From Sphingomonas sp. Leaf22 (GTDB lineage Bacteria; Pseudomonadota; Alphaproteobacteria; Sphingomonadales; Sphingomonadaceae), in assembly GCF_001421715.1 (NCBI RefSeq), contig NZ_LMKP01000001.1, positions 200,358-264,357 on the forward strand: a DNA stretch of 64,000 bases, in the 5' to 3' direction. The notes below the pieces were generated by a model, which was not told where the DNA came from, searched no databases, and was given only the letters and a program-made list of their open reading frames with translations. Both the position numbers and the translations under genes were made by a program. Below, piece after piece: positions 44,864-54,961 of the stretch. The first letter of the stretch is position 1. Every line of letters starts with the position of its first letter.

Positions 44864-47104
44864 CTATGTCACGGCGTCGAACACGAAAGCGGACCCCACG
44901 AAGTCGCCCTTGAGCGGTGCGCGCAGACCGCGCTCCATCCAGTAGGCACCACTGGCCCGCGCCGGCACACCTTCGGGCAGCTTGCCGCCACCAAGGATGC
45001 GGACGGTATAGGTCTGTGCCGGGTCCAGCCCCAGCGGATGTTCGGCGACCGGATTGTCGCGCCACATCGACGAATGCAGCATCTGGAACATCACGCCCTG
45101 CCTCCGGTCCTGTCCGACATACATCGTCGCGGACGATGCGTTATCCTTGGTCGGCGGATCGATGCGATAGAGTTGCCCGCGCTGCACGGTCTGACGGATG
45201 GTCTTGTAGGCCGCGACCCATTTGGCGGCGGTGGTGAAATCCTCGGCCTGCCATTTGTCGAGATTGGCCCCGATGCCGAGCCCGCCCTGCATCGACGACA
45301 GGAAGCGATAGTCGAGCGAGGTCGCGCGGGTGTTCGCCCAGTTCGGACTGTCGGTCACCCACGCCATCATCACCGATACCGGATAGGCCTGGGTAAAGCC
45401 GTCCTGGATCATCAACCGGTCGGCCGGATCGGTATTATCCGACGGCCATACTTCGTCGGAAAAACCGAGGATGCCCAGATCGACACGACCGCCGCCGCCC
45501 GAGCAGCCTTCGATCTCCAGCTTCGGGTGACGTCGCCGCAGTTCGGACAGGATGTGGTACAGGTTGCGGACATATTCGACATATACGCGCTGTTGATCCT
45601 GCACCGGCACCGCCGGCCATCCGGCTTCGGTCCAGTTGCGGTTGTAATCCCATTTCAGGAAGGCGATGTCGTTCTCCGCGACCAGCCTGTCGAGCACTGC
45701 CAGCAGATGATTGCGGACATCGGTCCGCGCGAGGTTGAGCACCAGCTGGTTGCGGCCCTCGGTCCGGGGACGATCGGGATACTGCAGCACCCAGTCGGGG
45801 TGGGCGCGGTACAGGTCGCTGTCGACATTGACCATTTCCGGTTCGACCCACAGACCGAAATCCATACCGAGCGAATGGACCTTGTCGATCAACGGCTTCA
45901 GACCATTGGGGAATTTCGTGCGGTTGACGGTCCAGTCGCCCAACCCTGCCTTGTCGCTGTTGCGCGCACCGAACCAGCCGTCATCAACGACGAAGCGTTC
46001 GACGCCGATCTTGGCTGCCTTCTCCGCCAACGCTTCCTGTCCCGCCTCGGTCACGTCGAACGCGGTCGCTTCCCAGCTGTTGTAAACGACCGGGCGCGGC
46101 TTGGCGCGTTCGCCACCGGGCAGGATGTGCGCGTTCTGGAAACGGTGGAAGGTGCGGGATGCGCCTCCCATACCGCCGTCCGAATAGCCCGCGTAGAAGA
46201 CGGGGGTGTCGAGCGTCTCGCCGGGCTTCAGCGACCACGAGAAGTCATAGGGGTTGTAGCCGCCCATGACCCGGACACGACCCAGATTGTCCTGCCCCAC
46301 GCTGATCCGGAACGATCCCGACCATGCCAGCGCGCCGTACCATACCGGCCCGGCGTCCTCGCTGGTGATCCCTTCGCGACCGATCGCGAAATACGGATTG
46401 TTGCCGTGGCCGGTCGAACCGCGCCGGCTTTCCAGCAGTGTCAGCGCCGGCGTGATCGCCACGTCCTTCCTGGTCCATTCCGCAGCATGACGACCGGTCA
46501 GATAGTGCAGCCGGTAATCGTCGCCGACCGGCAGGGTGAACACCGCCGAGGCGATCTGGTCGACGCGCACCGCACGCCGATCGCCGTTGCGGACCGATGC
46601 CGATCGCGCCAGCACGCCGGTTTCAGGATCGATCGTGTAGCGCAACGTAATGCCGAGCGGCCGCCGGATATCGACCAGTTCGACCAGCAGCGTCTCGCCC
46701 TGCACCCGGTGGGACTTGTATTTGAGCACGAGGTCGCGATTGCCGTCGGCAAAAATGGTCTTGATGCCCGGATCGCTGACCAGCCCTTCGCCCTGACCCG
46801 GATATTCCTGTAACGTCACCGAACCGGCGGGATCGAAGCCGGACAGTTCGCCAGGGGCCTTTACCAGCACGGGATCGCCGGTCTTCACCGGATCGGTCGC
46901 AACCAGCGGATCGCCCGCCGCGAGCGTTGCCCCCCAATAGAGCGGCTGCAGATATCCCTTGTCGTCGACACCGAGCGCATAGGTCACGCCGCCGCCATCG
47001 AGGCGAAAAACGCGGGCATCCTGCGGGGCCGTCACCTTCGCAACGGCAGGCGTCGTTGCGGAAACCCCGATCAGTCCGGTGAGAAGCACACGGCTCAGCT
47101 TCAT
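44864..47104 (-). CDS. GH36 alpha-galactosidase, exported
   Basis: 746 residues. Signal peptide (LLTGLIGVSATTPAVA), N-terminal beta-supersandwich, then a (beta/alpha)8 barrel with RFVVDDGWFGARNSDKAGLG, LWVEPEMVN, the nucleophile motif FLKWDYNRNW (Asp near residue 486), EGCSGGGGRVDLG and the acid/base region WPSDNTDPADRLMIQ. It should release galactose from alpha-1,6-galactosides in the periplasm or outside. GGAGGGGG precedes the ATG. First gene of a two-gene leftward unit with the receptor; its 5' gap contains motifs shared with the lacI/ROK gap. Confidence 0.95.
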   Translation of the reverse strand: MKLSRVLLTGLIGVSATTPAVAKVTAPQDARVFRLDGGGVTYALGVDDKGYLQPLYWGATLAAGDPLVATDPVKTGDPVLVKAPGELSGFDPAGSVTLQEYPGQGEGLVSDPGIKTIFADGNRDLVLKYKSHRVQGETLLVELVDIRRPLGITLRYTIDPETGVLARSASVRNGDRRAVRVDQIASAVFTLPVGDDYRLHYLTGRHAAEWTRKDVAITPALTLLESRRGSTGHGNNPYFAIGREGITSEDAGPVWYGALAWSGSFRISVGQDNLGRVRVMGGYNPYDFSWSLKPGETLDTPVFYAGYSDGGMGGASRTFHRFQNAHILPGGERAKPRPVVYNSWEATAFDVTEAGQEALAEKAAKIGVERFVVDDGWFGARNSDKAGLGDWTVNRTKFPNGLKPLIDKVHSLGMDFGLWVEPEMVNVDSDLYRAHPDWVLQYPDRPRTEGRNQLVLNLARTDVRNHLLAVLDRLVAENDIAFLKWDYNRNWTEAGWPAVPVQDQQRVYVEYVRNLYHILSELRRRHPKLEIEGCSGGGGRVDLGILGFSDEVWPSDNTDPADRLMIQDGFTQAYPVSVMMAWVTDSPNWANTRATSLDYRFLSSMQGGLGIGANLDKWQAEDFTTAAKWVAAYKTIRQTVQRGQLYRIDPPTKDNASSATMYVGQDRRQGVMFQMLHSSMWRDNPVAEHPLGLDPAQTYTVRILGGGKLPEGVPARASGAYWMERGLRAPLKGDFVGSAFVFDAVT

Positions 47105-47134
47105 CGCAACCCCCTCCTGCCGACCGCCTCGCGT

Positions 47135-47151
47135 GCAATCGTTTGTTCGTA
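47135..47151. promoter_or_regulatory. Possible LacI operator upstream of alpha-galactosidase
   Basis: GCAATCGTTTGTTCGTA joins two words found separately in the lacI/ROK gap (GCAATCGTTTG at 11972 and TTTGTTCGTA at 12028). It lies 31 bp upstream of the alpha-galactosidase start, beside an AT-rich stretch (about 47146-47205) likely to be the promoter. The role is inference from shared sequence. The remainder of the 468-bp gap holds the tRNA-Arg gene and no other gene. Confidence 0.4.
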
Positions 47152-47439
47152 AATATATGATAATTGTTTCCGAGCAAGGCAATATTGAATTTATTTAATG
47201 CCTTGTGCTGTTCGATTCGAATTGTGCGGTGCTGGCAGGGTGTCAGCCAATCTTGGTGTCCAAGCCGCCACGTCAGCGAACGGATTGCCGTACAAGCCTG
47301 TCCGATCGGCAACGTCACCCTTGCCACGTTCGGGGATGATGGGTCCGCTCGATGATCGTTGGGGCAGGTCAGTGGGTGTCACCGCGGTCCACCACGTCGG
47401 ACGAAATGCCGGTCGGTTGTGGCAAAGGACATATGAAAA

Positions 47440-47516
47440 TGGCGCACCCGGAGGGATTCGAACCCCCGACCAAGGAGGTAGAAGCTCCTTGCTCTATCCA
47501 GCTGAGCTACGGGTGC
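47440..47516 (-). tRNA. tRNA-Arg (UCU)
   Basis: 77-nt cloverleaf with encoded CCA on the minus strand: acceptor GCACCCG / CGGGTGC, anticodon loop CTTCTAC with anticodon TCT, T loop TTCGAAT. It reads AGA/AGG codons. It lies between the alpha-galactosidase promoter and the divergent transporter gene. Confidence 0.96.
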
Positions 47517-47572
47517 CCGCCGCTTCGTTAGCGTGCATTGCGGCAAACCGGAACCGCTATCATAACGCGGCC

Positions 47573-48322
47573 ATGCTCGAACTGTCCGATACCGCGTTGC
47601 CCCGAATCGACGCCGCTACGCTTCCGGCGCGGGGGTTCCGCCATTTCGATATCGTCATGGCGGCGTTCGTCGCCATCCTGTTGCTGTCGAACATCATCGG
47701 CGCGGGCAAGGTTGCGGCGATCGACATTGGCGGTGCGCCGTTCGTGTTCGGCGCGGGCATCCTGTTCTTTCCGGTATCCTATGTCATCGGCGACGTGCTG
47801 ACCGAAGTCTATGGCTATACCCGGGCGCGGCGGTGCATCTGGGTCGGCTTTGCGGCATTGTTGTTCATGGCGTTCATGGCGGCGGTCGTCGTCGCGATGC
47901 CGCCCGCAGACGGTTGGACGGGGCAGGGTGCTTATGAAGCGGTCTTCGGACAGGTGCCGCGCATCGTCTTCGCCTCGATCGCCGCGTTCTGGGCGGGGGA
48001 ATTCGTCAACGCCTATGTCCTCGCCCGCATGAAGATCTGGACCGGCGGACGGGCGTTGTGGACGCGGACGGTCGGGTCGACCGTCGTCGGCCAGGCGGTC
48101 GACAGCGCGATCTTCTACCCGCTGGCGTTCTTCGGCGTCTGGCCGACCGGGCAGGTGCTGACCGTCCTGGTCACCAACTGGGCGATGAAGGTCGGTTGGG
48201 AAATCGTGCTGACGCCGGTCACCTATGCCGTGGTCGGCTGGCTGAAGCGGCGCGAGGGGGTCGATGTGTTCGATGCCGCGACCGACTTCTCCCCATTCGC
48301 GGGAAGCAGGCGGTCGCGCTAG
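47573..48322 (+). CDS. yhhQ: Queuosine precursor transporter (YhhQ/VUT family)
   Basis: 249 residues, six helices. Family features: ILLLSNIIGAGKVAAIDIGG, GILFFPVSYVIGDVLTEVYG with conserved Asp and Glu, and GQAVDSAIFYPLAFFG. E. coli YhhQ imports queuosine precursors (preQ0/preQ1) across the inner membrane for tRNA modification. The ATG at 47573 is chosen because earlier in-frame starts run through the tRNA-Arg gene. Its end is one base from the convergent purQ stop. Confidence 0.93.
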   Translation: MLELSDTALPRIDAATLPARGFRHFDIVMAAFVAILLLSNIIGAGKVAAIDIGGAPFVFGAGILFFPVSYVIGDVLTEVYGYTRARRCIWVGFAALLFMAFMAAVVVAMPPADGWTGQGAYEAVFGQVPRIVFASIAAFWAGEFVNAYVLARMKIWTGGRALWTRTVGSTVVGQAVDSAIFYPLAFFGVWPTGQVLTVLVTNWAMKVGWEIVLTPVTYAVVGWLKRREGVDVFDAATDFSPFAGSRRSR

Positions 48323-48323
48323 A

Positions 48324-48992
48324 TCAGACGCCGACGCGTGCCAGCAATCCTTCGAACAGGGCGCGACCGTCGCGGCCGCCATGTGCCGCTTCGATGCGGC
48401 GTTCGGGGTGGGGCATCATGCCGAGCACATTGCCCTCGGCATTGACCAGTCCGGCAATGTCGCGTGCCGAGCCGTTGACCGGCTCCGCATAGCGGAACGC
48501 CACCTGACCCTCACCCTCCAGCCGGTCGAGCGTCGCGTCGTCGGCGACGTAATTGCCGTCATGATGCGCGACGGGCACGCGGATCGTGTCGCCCGCGCGA
48601 TATCCGCTGGTGAAGGCCGACCTGGCCTCCCCCACGCGCAGCGCCACGTCGCGGCAGACGAAGGACAGGCCCCGGTTGCGCATCAATGCGCCCGGCAGCA
48701 GTCCTGCTTCGGTCAGGATCTGGAACCCGTTGCAGATGCCGAGCACCGGCAGGCCCTTGCCCGCCGCATCGACCACGGCGCGCATCACCGGCGACCGTGC
48801 GGCAATCGCACCCGATCGCAGATAGTCGCCATAGGAAAAGCCGCCGGGCACGGCGACCAGACCGATATCGTCGGGCAGGTCGGTTTCGCGATGCCAGACC
48901 ATGGTCGGCGCGGTACCGGTGACCGATTCCAGCGCCACCGCGATGTCGCGGTCGCAGTTCGACCCCGGAAAGACGATGACGGCGGTCTTCAT
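48324..48992 (-). CDS. purQ: Phosphoribosylformylglycinamidine synthase, glutaminase subunit
   Basis: 222 residues; class I glutamine amidotransferase that supplies ammonia to PurL in purine synthesis. Start [14 protein letters not shown] is typical; the nucleophile is the Cys in VLGICNGFQ, and the His-Glu pair is in MMPHPERR. It overlaps purS by four bases (ATGA). purL is not in view. Confidence 0.97.
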   Translation of the reverse strand: MKTAVIVFPGSNCDRDIAVALESVTGTAPTMVWHRETDLPDDIGLVAVPGGFSYGDYLRSGAIAARSPVMRAVVDAAGKGLPVLGICNGFQILTEAGLLPGALMRNRGLSFVCRDVALRVGEARSAFTSGYRAGDTIRVPVAHHDGNYVADDATLDRLEGEGQVAFRYAEPVNGSARDIAGLVNAEGNVLGMMPHPERRIEAAHGGRDGRALFEGLLARVGV

Positions 48993-49219
48993 GCGCGTTC
49001 GACCCGATAGTTTTCGATGACCGTATTGGCGAGCAGCTTGCGGCACATCGCGTCGATCGTTTCGTCATCGGTGCCGTCGGCGACGTCCAGCTCGATCAGC
49101 TTGCCGACCCGTGCCTCGCCGACGCCCGCGAAGCCGAGCGAGGCCAGCGCGTGTTCGATCGCCTTGCCCTGCGGATCGAGTACGCCGTTCTTGAGCGTCA
49201 CGACGATGCGGAGTTTCAT
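48989..49219 (-). CDS. purS: Phosphoribosylformylglycinamidine synthase subunit PurS
   Basis: 76 residues; small structural subunit bridging PurL and PurQ. Motifs: [29 protein letters not shown] and [13 protein letters not shown]. Upstream, where purC often sits, is a divergent PH-domain gene instead. Confidence 0.97.
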   Translation of the reverse strand: MKLRIVVTLKNGVLDPQGKAIEHALASLGFAGVGEARVGKLIELDVADGTDDETIDAMCRKLLANTVIENYRVERA

Positions 49220-49351
49220 GCAGCTTGCCTCAAGTCCGAATGGGGTTTGTCGCGGGCGCTATGGCCCCGCCCGCGCCCGCGCACAAGAGGCGCGGGGCGA
49301 TCGCATCGGGATTCGCTTGAGTGCGCCGTATTGCCTGCCTATCACACTGCC

Positions 49352-49831
49352 ATGGACCCTATGCCCCTTTCGCTCGCGCCGCTCGACCGTCGGTTCGTTA
49401 CCGTGCTGCGCTGGCGGGCGGCGGTCGTCGCGCTGGTCGTGCTGCTGTTGGCGGGCGTGGGTGAGGCGATCCTGTACGGTCAGGATCTGCCGAACGGCAT
49501 CGCCGCGGGCCTCGCGGTGCTGATCGCAATCTGGCTGGTCGCCATCGCCCCGCCGCGCCGCTTCGCGCATTGGGGCTTCGCACTCGACGAGCGCGAACTG
49601 CACATCGGTCATGGCTGGCTGACGCGGGTACATACCATCGTGCCGATCGGCCGCGTCCAGCATATCGACCTGACACAGGGGCCGATCGAGCGCGGCTGCA
49701 GCGTCGCGACGCTGGTGCTGCACACCGCCGGCACTGACCATAGTCGGGTCACGGTGCCGGGCCTCGCCCGCGATCAGGCCGAAGCGGTGCGTGACCGTAT
49801 CCGTGGCGCGATCGAGGCGTCGCCATGGTGA
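49352..49831 (+). CDS. Bacterial PH-domain membrane protein (YdbS-like)
   Basis: 159 residues. Two membrane helices (about 24-65) then one bPH2 (DUF304) domain: GFALDERELHIGHGWLTRVH, then VPIGRVQHIDLTQGPIERGC. YdbS/YdbT pairs in Bacillus protect against certain bacteriocins, but the general role is unknown. The gene overlaps the larger PH gene by seven bases (ATGGTGA). A start before 49352 is open in frame but lacks homology. Confidence 0.92.
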   Translation: MDPMPLSLAPLDRRFVTVLRWRAAVVALVVLLLAGVGEAILYGQDLPNGIAAGLAVLIAIWLVAIAPPRRFAHWGFALDERELHIGHGWLTRVHTIVPIGRVQHIDLTQGPIERGCSVATLVLHTAGTDHSRVTVPGLARDQAEAVRDRIRGAIEASPW

Positions 49832-51252
49832 CCGAAGGTCCGCGCCGGCTGCACCCCGGCACCATCGCCCTGCGGATCGTCTCGGGCGCGCCACAGCAAA
49901 TCGCCGGGCTGGTCGCGCTCGCCGCCGCCACATCGCGTAGCGGGGTGTGGCCGATGATCGGCATCGTTTCGGTGCTGATCGTGGGGGCGGCGCTGTTCGC
50001 GTGGATACGGTGGCGGGCGTTCACGTACACGATCGGCGACGGCGAACTGGTGATTGCGGACGGGGTGCTGAACCGCAAGCGGCGATCGATCCCGTTCGAC
50101 CGCATTCAGGACGTTTCGATCGACCAGAAGCTGCTGGCCCGCCCGTTCGGTCTGGCGCGGGTGCGGGTCGAGACCGGTGGTGGCGAGGCGGACGAGGCGA
50201 AGCTCGACAGCGTGACGCTGGCCGAGGCGGCCCGGCTGCGCGCGATCTTGCGCGGGGCAGTTCCGCAGACGGGCCCGACCGACGCGGGGCCCCGCGAACC
50301 GGCGCGCGACATCGTCTTCGCCATGTCGCCCGGCCGCGTATTGACGATGGGCCTGTTCGGCTTTTCGCTGGTCTGGGTCGGGGTGTTGTTCGCCGGCCTC
50401 AATCAGGTCGGCGATCTGATCGGGTGGAACTGGGTCGATGTCCGCGACTGGGCCGGCGTCGCGCGGCGCGAGGCGATCGCATGGGCCACGCCGTTGTTCG
50501 CGGCCATGGCGGCCGTCGTCGCGCTGCTGGTCGGCGCGATCAGCGGCGTCCTGCGCACGCTGCTGGTCGAGCATGGATTTCGGTTGGAGCGCGAAGGCGA
50601 CCGGTTGCGCCGCGTGCGCGGGCTGGCCACCCGGACCGAAATCGCGCTCAGCCTGCGCCGTGTCCAGCTGGCACTGATCGAACGCGGCATGGTCAGCGGA
50701 CGGCTGGGCTGGGCGGGCCTGCGGTTGCAGACGCTGGGCGGCAGCGACGATGTCGGCGGGCGGCAGAGCGTCGCGCCGTTCGCCCGCGAAGCGGAGATTG
50801 CGCAGGTGCTCGCCGCGGCGGGCTATGCGCCGTTCGATCCGCTTCCGCTGCGTCCGGTTGCGTTCGGGCATGTCGTGCGGACCGGCATCGTGCGGGGCGG
50901 GGTGCCGCTGATCGCGGTGACCGTCGCCGCGTTCTTCGTGCCGCTGGCGGGGCTGGCGTTGCTGCTGGTCCCGATCCCGGTGGTGCTGGCGATCCTCGCG
51001 CGGCGGCGACACCGCTATGCGATCGTCGGCGACACGTTGCAGGTGATGCGCGGGGTGCTGGCCAAGCAGGTGTGGATCGTGCCGCTGGCCCGTATCCAGG
51101 CGGTGTCGGTGCGCCGCTCGCCGCTCCAGCGCCTGTTGGGGCTGGCGACGGTGCATGTCGATACCGCCGGTGCCAAGGGGATGGGCCGACCCAACGTCGT
51201 CGATGTCGCGGTCGAGGATGCCGATCGACTGTCGGCCGCCCTACTGCGCTGA
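49825..51252 (+). CDS. Bacterial PH-domain membrane protein with several PH repeats (YdbT-like)
   Basis: 475 residues with about six helices and two or three bPH2 modules: FTYTIGDGELVIADGVLNRK, then IPFDRIQDVSIDQKLLARPF; and [20 protein letters not shown], then [20 protein letters not shown]. It follows and overlaps its smaller partner, the usual YdbS-YdbT arrangement. The last 238 bases overlap the antisense reading frame of the cell-wall hydrolase gene. Confidence 0.92.
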   Translation: MVTEGPRRLHPGTIALRIVSGAPQQIAGLVALAAATSRSGVWPMIGIVSVLIVGAALFAWIRWRAFTYTIGDGELVIADGVLNRKRRSIPFDRIQDVSIDQKLLARPFGLARVRVETGGGEADEAKLDSVTLAEAARLRAILRGAVPQTGPTDAGPREPARDIVFAMSPGRVLTMGLFGFSLVWVGVLFAGLNQVGDLIGWNWVDVRDWAGVARREAIAWATPLFAAMAAVVALLVGAISGVLRTLLVEHGFRLEREGDRLRRVRGLATRTEIALSLRRVQLALIERGMVSGRLGWAGLRLQTLGGSDDVGGRQSVAPFAREAEIAQVLAAAGYAPFDPLPLRPVAFGHVVRTGIVRGGVPLIAVTVAAFFVPLAGLALLLVPIPVVLAILARRRHRYAIVGDTLQVMRGVLAKQVWIVPLARIQAVSVRRSPLQRLLGLATVHVDTAGAKGMGRPNVVDVAVEDADRLSAALLR

Positions 51253-52520
51253 CGGGGCGGGGCAGGGGCCGGATCACCGCTACGCCGGACGCCGGTGAGC
51301 GGCGGCGTATCGCCGCGGACGGTCGCGGCGGGCATTGGCGGCGCGGGGATCGCGCGACGCATGCACGACGAAGCGGGCCGCGATACGAGCTGGCAATTCC
51401 ACAACTGCTTTTCGACGCCCGCGCCCCGGTCGCGCAGATAGCTGAACGACATCGCGTTCAGCGCGGCCGGTTCCCATGCCAGCCCCGCGCGGGCCGGGAC
51501 TGCCGCCGGATCGCGCCAGCCGAGGAACTTGCACCGCGTCCGTTCGCCGCAGGTGGCTTGCGCGAAGGCCGGCCATTTGTCGGGCGTCAGCGTATCGAGG
51601 GGCACGAGGAAGGTGACCGGATCGTCGCTGCTCGGACGCGGCAGCGCGGCGGACGCGAAATTGCCGGTCAGCACGCCGGCCTCCTGCTCGACCGCCAGTA
51701 CCTCGGGCAGTTTGTGCGCGGCGGAATAGGGAGCGAGCTGTTCGATGCGCGGTTCGACCGTGCCGACGACGCGGCGGAACGCACCGGGCGTGCCCCACCA
51801 TCCGGCCCAGCGGAAAAACAGGTGCGTATCGACCGCCGCGATCTTGTCGAGGCTCGACTGCCAATAGGGGACGACCCAGTCGGTATGATAGTGCGTCGCA
51901 TAGCCGACCGGCGCGAACACGTTGCCCGCCAGTGCCGCCGCCGCGACCTTGCGCGCCCGGTCCCAATAGGCTTGCGGATAGGCGCGCGCCAACGCCCCGT
52001 CGCAGGTGAAGGTGAACTGGCAACCGGTGGTGCGTTCCGACCCCTGAAACACCACGCCGCACACGCTTTTGGGAAAGGCCGGGTGGCGCAGTCGGTTCAG
52101 CACGACCTGTGCGACGGCGCGCTGCCCCTTCGCATCGTCGCCGGCCTCGTACAGCACGGCGGCGGCGAGGCAGTCGGTCGCGCGGGACCGATTGTCGAGG
52201 TCGCCAGCAAAGCGGAACGGTCGCGCCGCCGGGTTGGGGCCGGTAACGAACGGCACCTTGGCATTGAAGGCGCGGGCGTCCTCCGGTTCCAGCGCGCGAT
52301 ACTCGATCGGCTCCACCGGGGGCGGCGGCGCTTCCGGGGCCTGCGCAACGCTCTGGCGGCCCGGTCCGGCGGAATGCGCCGCCGGCCGGATCGGCGGGGT
52401 CGGCCGGATCAGGATCGCAGGCACGGCGACGGCCGCGACCGACAGTGCCACGAGGACGCCGTCGATCGCGATCGATCCGCTGCCGATCCTGCTCCGTTCG
52501 ACCACCGCCGGCTCGCTCAT
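51015..52520 (-). CDS. Cell-wall hydrolase, SleB-like, with long C-terminal tail
   Basis: 501 residues as read. One N-terminal membrane helix ([20 protein letters not shown]), Pro-rich linker, then a Hydrolase_2 domain with the catalytic Glu in [40 protein letters not shown] and CQFTFTCDG. It would cut peptidoglycan in the periplasm. The last 90 or so residues are Arg/Ser/Pro/Thr-rich, match no fold and lie antisense to the PH gene, so the true end may be near 51300. The start overlaps cysK (ATGA). Confidence 0.85.
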   Translation of the reverse strand: MSEPAVVERSRIGSGSIAIDGVLVALSVAAVAVPAILIRPTPPIRPAAHSAGPGRQSVAQAPEAPPPPVEPIEYRALEPEDARAFNAKVPFVTGPNPAARPFRFAGDLDNRSRATDCLAAAVLYEAGDDAKGQRAVAQVVLNRLRHPAFPKSVCGVVFQGSERTTGCQFTFTCDGALARAYPQAYWDRARKVAAAALAGNVFAPVGYATHYHTDWVVPYWQSSLDKIAAVDTHLFFRWAGWWGTPGAFRRVVGTVEPRIEQLAPYSAAHKLPEVLAVEQEAGVLTGNFASAALPRPSSDDPVTFLVPLDTLTPDKWPAFAQATCGERTRCKFLGWRDPAAVPARAGLAWEPAALNAMSFSYLRDRGAGVEKQLWNCQLVSRPASSCMRRAIPAPPMPAATVRGDTPPLTGVRRSGDPAPAPPRQRSRAADSRSASSTATSTTLGRPIPLAPAVSTCTVASPNRRWSGERRTDTAWIRASGTIHTCLASTPRITCNVSPTIA

Positions 52521-53437
52521 TGTTCGGGCAGGAAGTCGGGAACCGACAGATAACGCTCGCCGGTGTCGTAGTTGAAGCCGAGCACGCGCACGCCATCGGG
52601 CAGGTCGGGCAGCTTCTGCAGAATCGCCGCCAGCGTCGCGCCCGACGAGATGCCAACCAGCATCCCTTCCTCGCTCGCGGAACGCCGGGCCATGTCCTTG
52701 GCGACCGCCGCATCGACCTTGATAACGCCGTCGATCGCGCGGGTGTGCAGGTTGGCAGGGACGAAGCCCGCACCGATCCCTTGGATAGGGTGCGGCCCCG
52801 GCTGCCCGCCCGAAATCACCGGCGACAGGTCCGGTTCGACCGCATAGACCTTCAGCTCCGGCCATTTCTCCTTCAGCGTTTCGGCGACGCCGGTAATGTG
52901 ACCGCCGGTGCCGACGCCGGTGATGATGACGTCGATCGGCGTATCGGCGAAGTCGTTCAGGATTTCCTGTGCGGTCGTACGGACATGGACGTCGATGTTC
53001 GCGGGGTTTTCGAACTGCTGGGGAATCCACGCATCGGGGCTTTGCGCTGCCAGTTCGTGCGCGCGCTCGATCGCGCCCTTCATGCCCTTTTCGCGGGGCG
53101 TCAGGTCGAAGGTCGCGCCATAGGCCAGCATCAGCCGGCGACGCTCGATGCTCATGCTTTCGGGCATGACCAGTACCAGCCGGTAGCCCTTGACCGCCGC
53201 GACCATCGCCAGACCGACGCCGGTATTGCCGCTGGTCGGCTCGATGATCGTACCGCCGGGCTTCAGGTCGCCCGATGCCTCGGCCGCCTCGATCATGGCA
53301 AGGGCAATGCGGTCCTTGATCGACCCGCCGGGGTTGGAACGCTCGGACTTGATCCACACCTCGGCATCGCCGAACAGCCGCTTCACGCGGATATGCGGCG
53401 TATTCCCGATCGTTTGCAGGATGGTATCGGCCTTCAT
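52517..53437 (-). CDS. cysK: Cysteine synthase A
   Basis: 306 residues; PLP enzyme converting O-acetylserine and sulfide to cysteine. PLP lysine in [12 protein letters not shown], substrate loop [12 protein letters not shown], phosphate-binding [10 protein letters not shown], and the C-terminal SVPDFLPEQ. Start and stop both overlap neighbours by ATGA, making a coupled three-gene unit MFS-cysK-sleB. Confidence 0.97.
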   Translation of the reverse strand: MKADTILQTIGNTPHIRVKRLFGDAEVWIKSERSNPGGSIKDRIALAMIEAAEASGDLKPGGTIIEPTSGNTGVGLAMVAAVKGYRLVLVMPESMSIERRRLMLAYGATFDLTPREKGMKGAIERAHELAAQSPDAWIPQQFENPANIDVHVRTTAQEILNDFADTPIDVIITGVGTGGHITGVAETLKEKWPELKVYAVEPDLSPVISGGQPGPHPIQGIGAGFVPANLHTRAIDGVIKVDAAVAKDMARRSASEEGMLVGISSGATLAAILQKLPDLPDGVRVLGFNYDTGERYLSVPDFLPEQ

Positions 53438-54762
53438 GGCTGGGTCTCCTTTGGGATGACTTCGAGGTCTTCGGGCGGCGTGAAGCTACGCGCGGCCCGC
53501 AATTCGGGGAACAGGCGCGACCAGAGCATGGTGACGCCGATCGCAAGGATGCCGCCGCCGGCAACCGCGACGACTGGCCCGACCAGCGCGGCGAGGAAGC
53601 CCGAGCGTGCCTCGCCCAGTTCGTTCGATCCCGACACGAACAGCGTCGACACCGCGCCGACCCGCCCGCGCATCGCGTCGGGCGTATGCAACTGGATCAG
53701 CGACTGGCGGACATAGACCGACACCATGTCGGTCGCACCGACGACGAACAGGGCGGCGAGCGCCAGCAGCACGGCCGGCGCGAAGTCGCTGCCGATCGCG
53801 GCTTGCCCGAATATTGGCAGCAGCAGCGGCGCGGACAGCCCGAACAGCGCGGTCGCCGCCCCGAAGCCCATCACCGACAACAGCATCTTGGCACCGACAT
53901 CCTTCGACAGCGGCTTGACCGCGAACACGGCGGCAACGACCACCGCGCCCAGCGCCGGCGCGGCGCGGAGATGGCCGAGGCCGTCCGCGCCGATTTGGAG
54001 AATGTCGCGGGCATAGATCGGCAGCATCGCCGTCGCGCCGCCCAGCAACACCGCGAACAGATCGAGCGAAATCGCGCCGAACACCAATCGGTTGCGGCGG
54101 ACATAGGATAATCCGTCGAGCATCTGCCGCCACGGATTGGCCTTCCCCGCGATCACCGCACGCGGGATCGGCGGGATCAGGAACAGCATGATCAGCCCGA
54201 ACAGGAACAGCCCCGCCGACACGGCATAGGGAATGTAATGACCCGCCGCGTACAGATAGCCGCCCATCGCCGGCCCGAGCACCGATCCGCCCTGCCACGC
54301 GATCGAACTCATCGCGATCGCGGTGGGCAGGACGGCTGCGGGGACGAGATTGGGGGCGAGCGCCTGCAACGCCGGCCCGGCAAAGGCGCGCGCGACGCCC
54401 AGCATCGCCGCGACGAAGAACAGCCATGGCAGGGTGATCGCGCCGCTATAGGTCAGCCATGCCAGCAGCAGCGCGCAGCTACCCTCCAGCGCGACCGACC
54501 CGCGCGCGATCCAGCGCCGGTCGATCCGGTCGGCGACCCATCCCGCGACCAGCGACAGGACCAGCAGCGGCAGGAACTGCGCGACGCCGATCAGCCCCAA
54601 TTGAAACGCCGACTGCCGGATCGTCATCGTCTCGCGCGCGATGTCGTACACCTGCCAGCCGATGACGACGACCATCGCGATCTGCGCCAGCGTGTTCGAC
54701 AGCCGGGCAAGGAAATAGGCGCGGAACGCGGGGATGGAAAAGGGATGCGGAGAAGCGGACAT
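53434..54762 (-). CDS. MFS exporter (MFS_3/EntS-like)
   Basis: 442 residues, 12 helices. N-terminal region [20 protein letters not shown] and [20 protein letters not shown] are typical of the enterobactin-exporter-like branch; [20 protein letters not shown] is the matching C-half signature. Likely a drug or metabolite exporter; cargo unknown. First gene of the unit with cysK, perhaps exporting a cysteine-pathway compound (inference). A reading from 54897 would run through a repeat, so the ATG at 54762 is preferred although its ribosome site is weak. Confidence 0.92.
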   Translation of the reverse strand: MSASPHPFSIPAFRAYFLARLSNTLAQIAMVVVIGWQVYDIARETMTIRQSAFQLGLIGVAQFLPLLVLSLVAGWVADRIDRRWIARGSVALEGSCALLLAWLTYSGAITLPWLFFVAAMLGVARAFAGPALQALAPNLVPAAVLPTAIAMSSIAWQGGSVLGPAMGGYLYAAGHYIPYAVSAGLFLFGLIMLFLIPPIPRAVIAGKANPWRQMLDGLSYVRRNRLVFGAISLDLFAVLLGGATAMLPIYARDILQIGADGLGHLRAAPALGAVVVAAVFAVKPLSKDVGAKMLLSVMGFGAATALFGLSAPLLLPIFGQAAIGSDFAPAVLLALAALFVVGATDMVSVYVRQSLIQLHTPDAMRGRVGAVSTLFVSGSNELGEARSGFLAALVGPVVAVAGGGILAIGVTMLWSRLFPELRAARSFTPPEDLEVIPKETQP

Positions 54763-54842
54763 GAGGTGGGGGTTTAGGTCCGCTGTTGGGCTGGGGCAAT
54801 GCAGATCGGCTTGGGGGGTATTGTGAAGCGACTTCATGCCGT

Positions 54843-54943
54843 CCCCCGCGTCACCCCCGCGAAGGCGGGGGTCCATAAACGCTGCGTTGTCGATCAATCG
54901 CGACCACGGTGTCTATGGATTCCCGCGTGCGCGGGAATGACGG
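54843..54943. repeat. Inverted pair of palindromes with compensatory changes
   Basis: Left arm 54849-54880 (CGTCACCCCCGCGAAGGCGG...) and right arm 54911-54942 (complement of CGTCATTCCCGCGCACGCGG...) form a 32-base imperfect inverted repeat. Each arm is also its own hairpin: ACCCCCGC/GGCGGGGGT and ATTCCCGC/GCGGGAAT. The C-G pairs of one are T-A pairs in the other. Confidence 0.8.
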
Positions 54944-54961
54944 GGGTAGAGACGTACTGGC

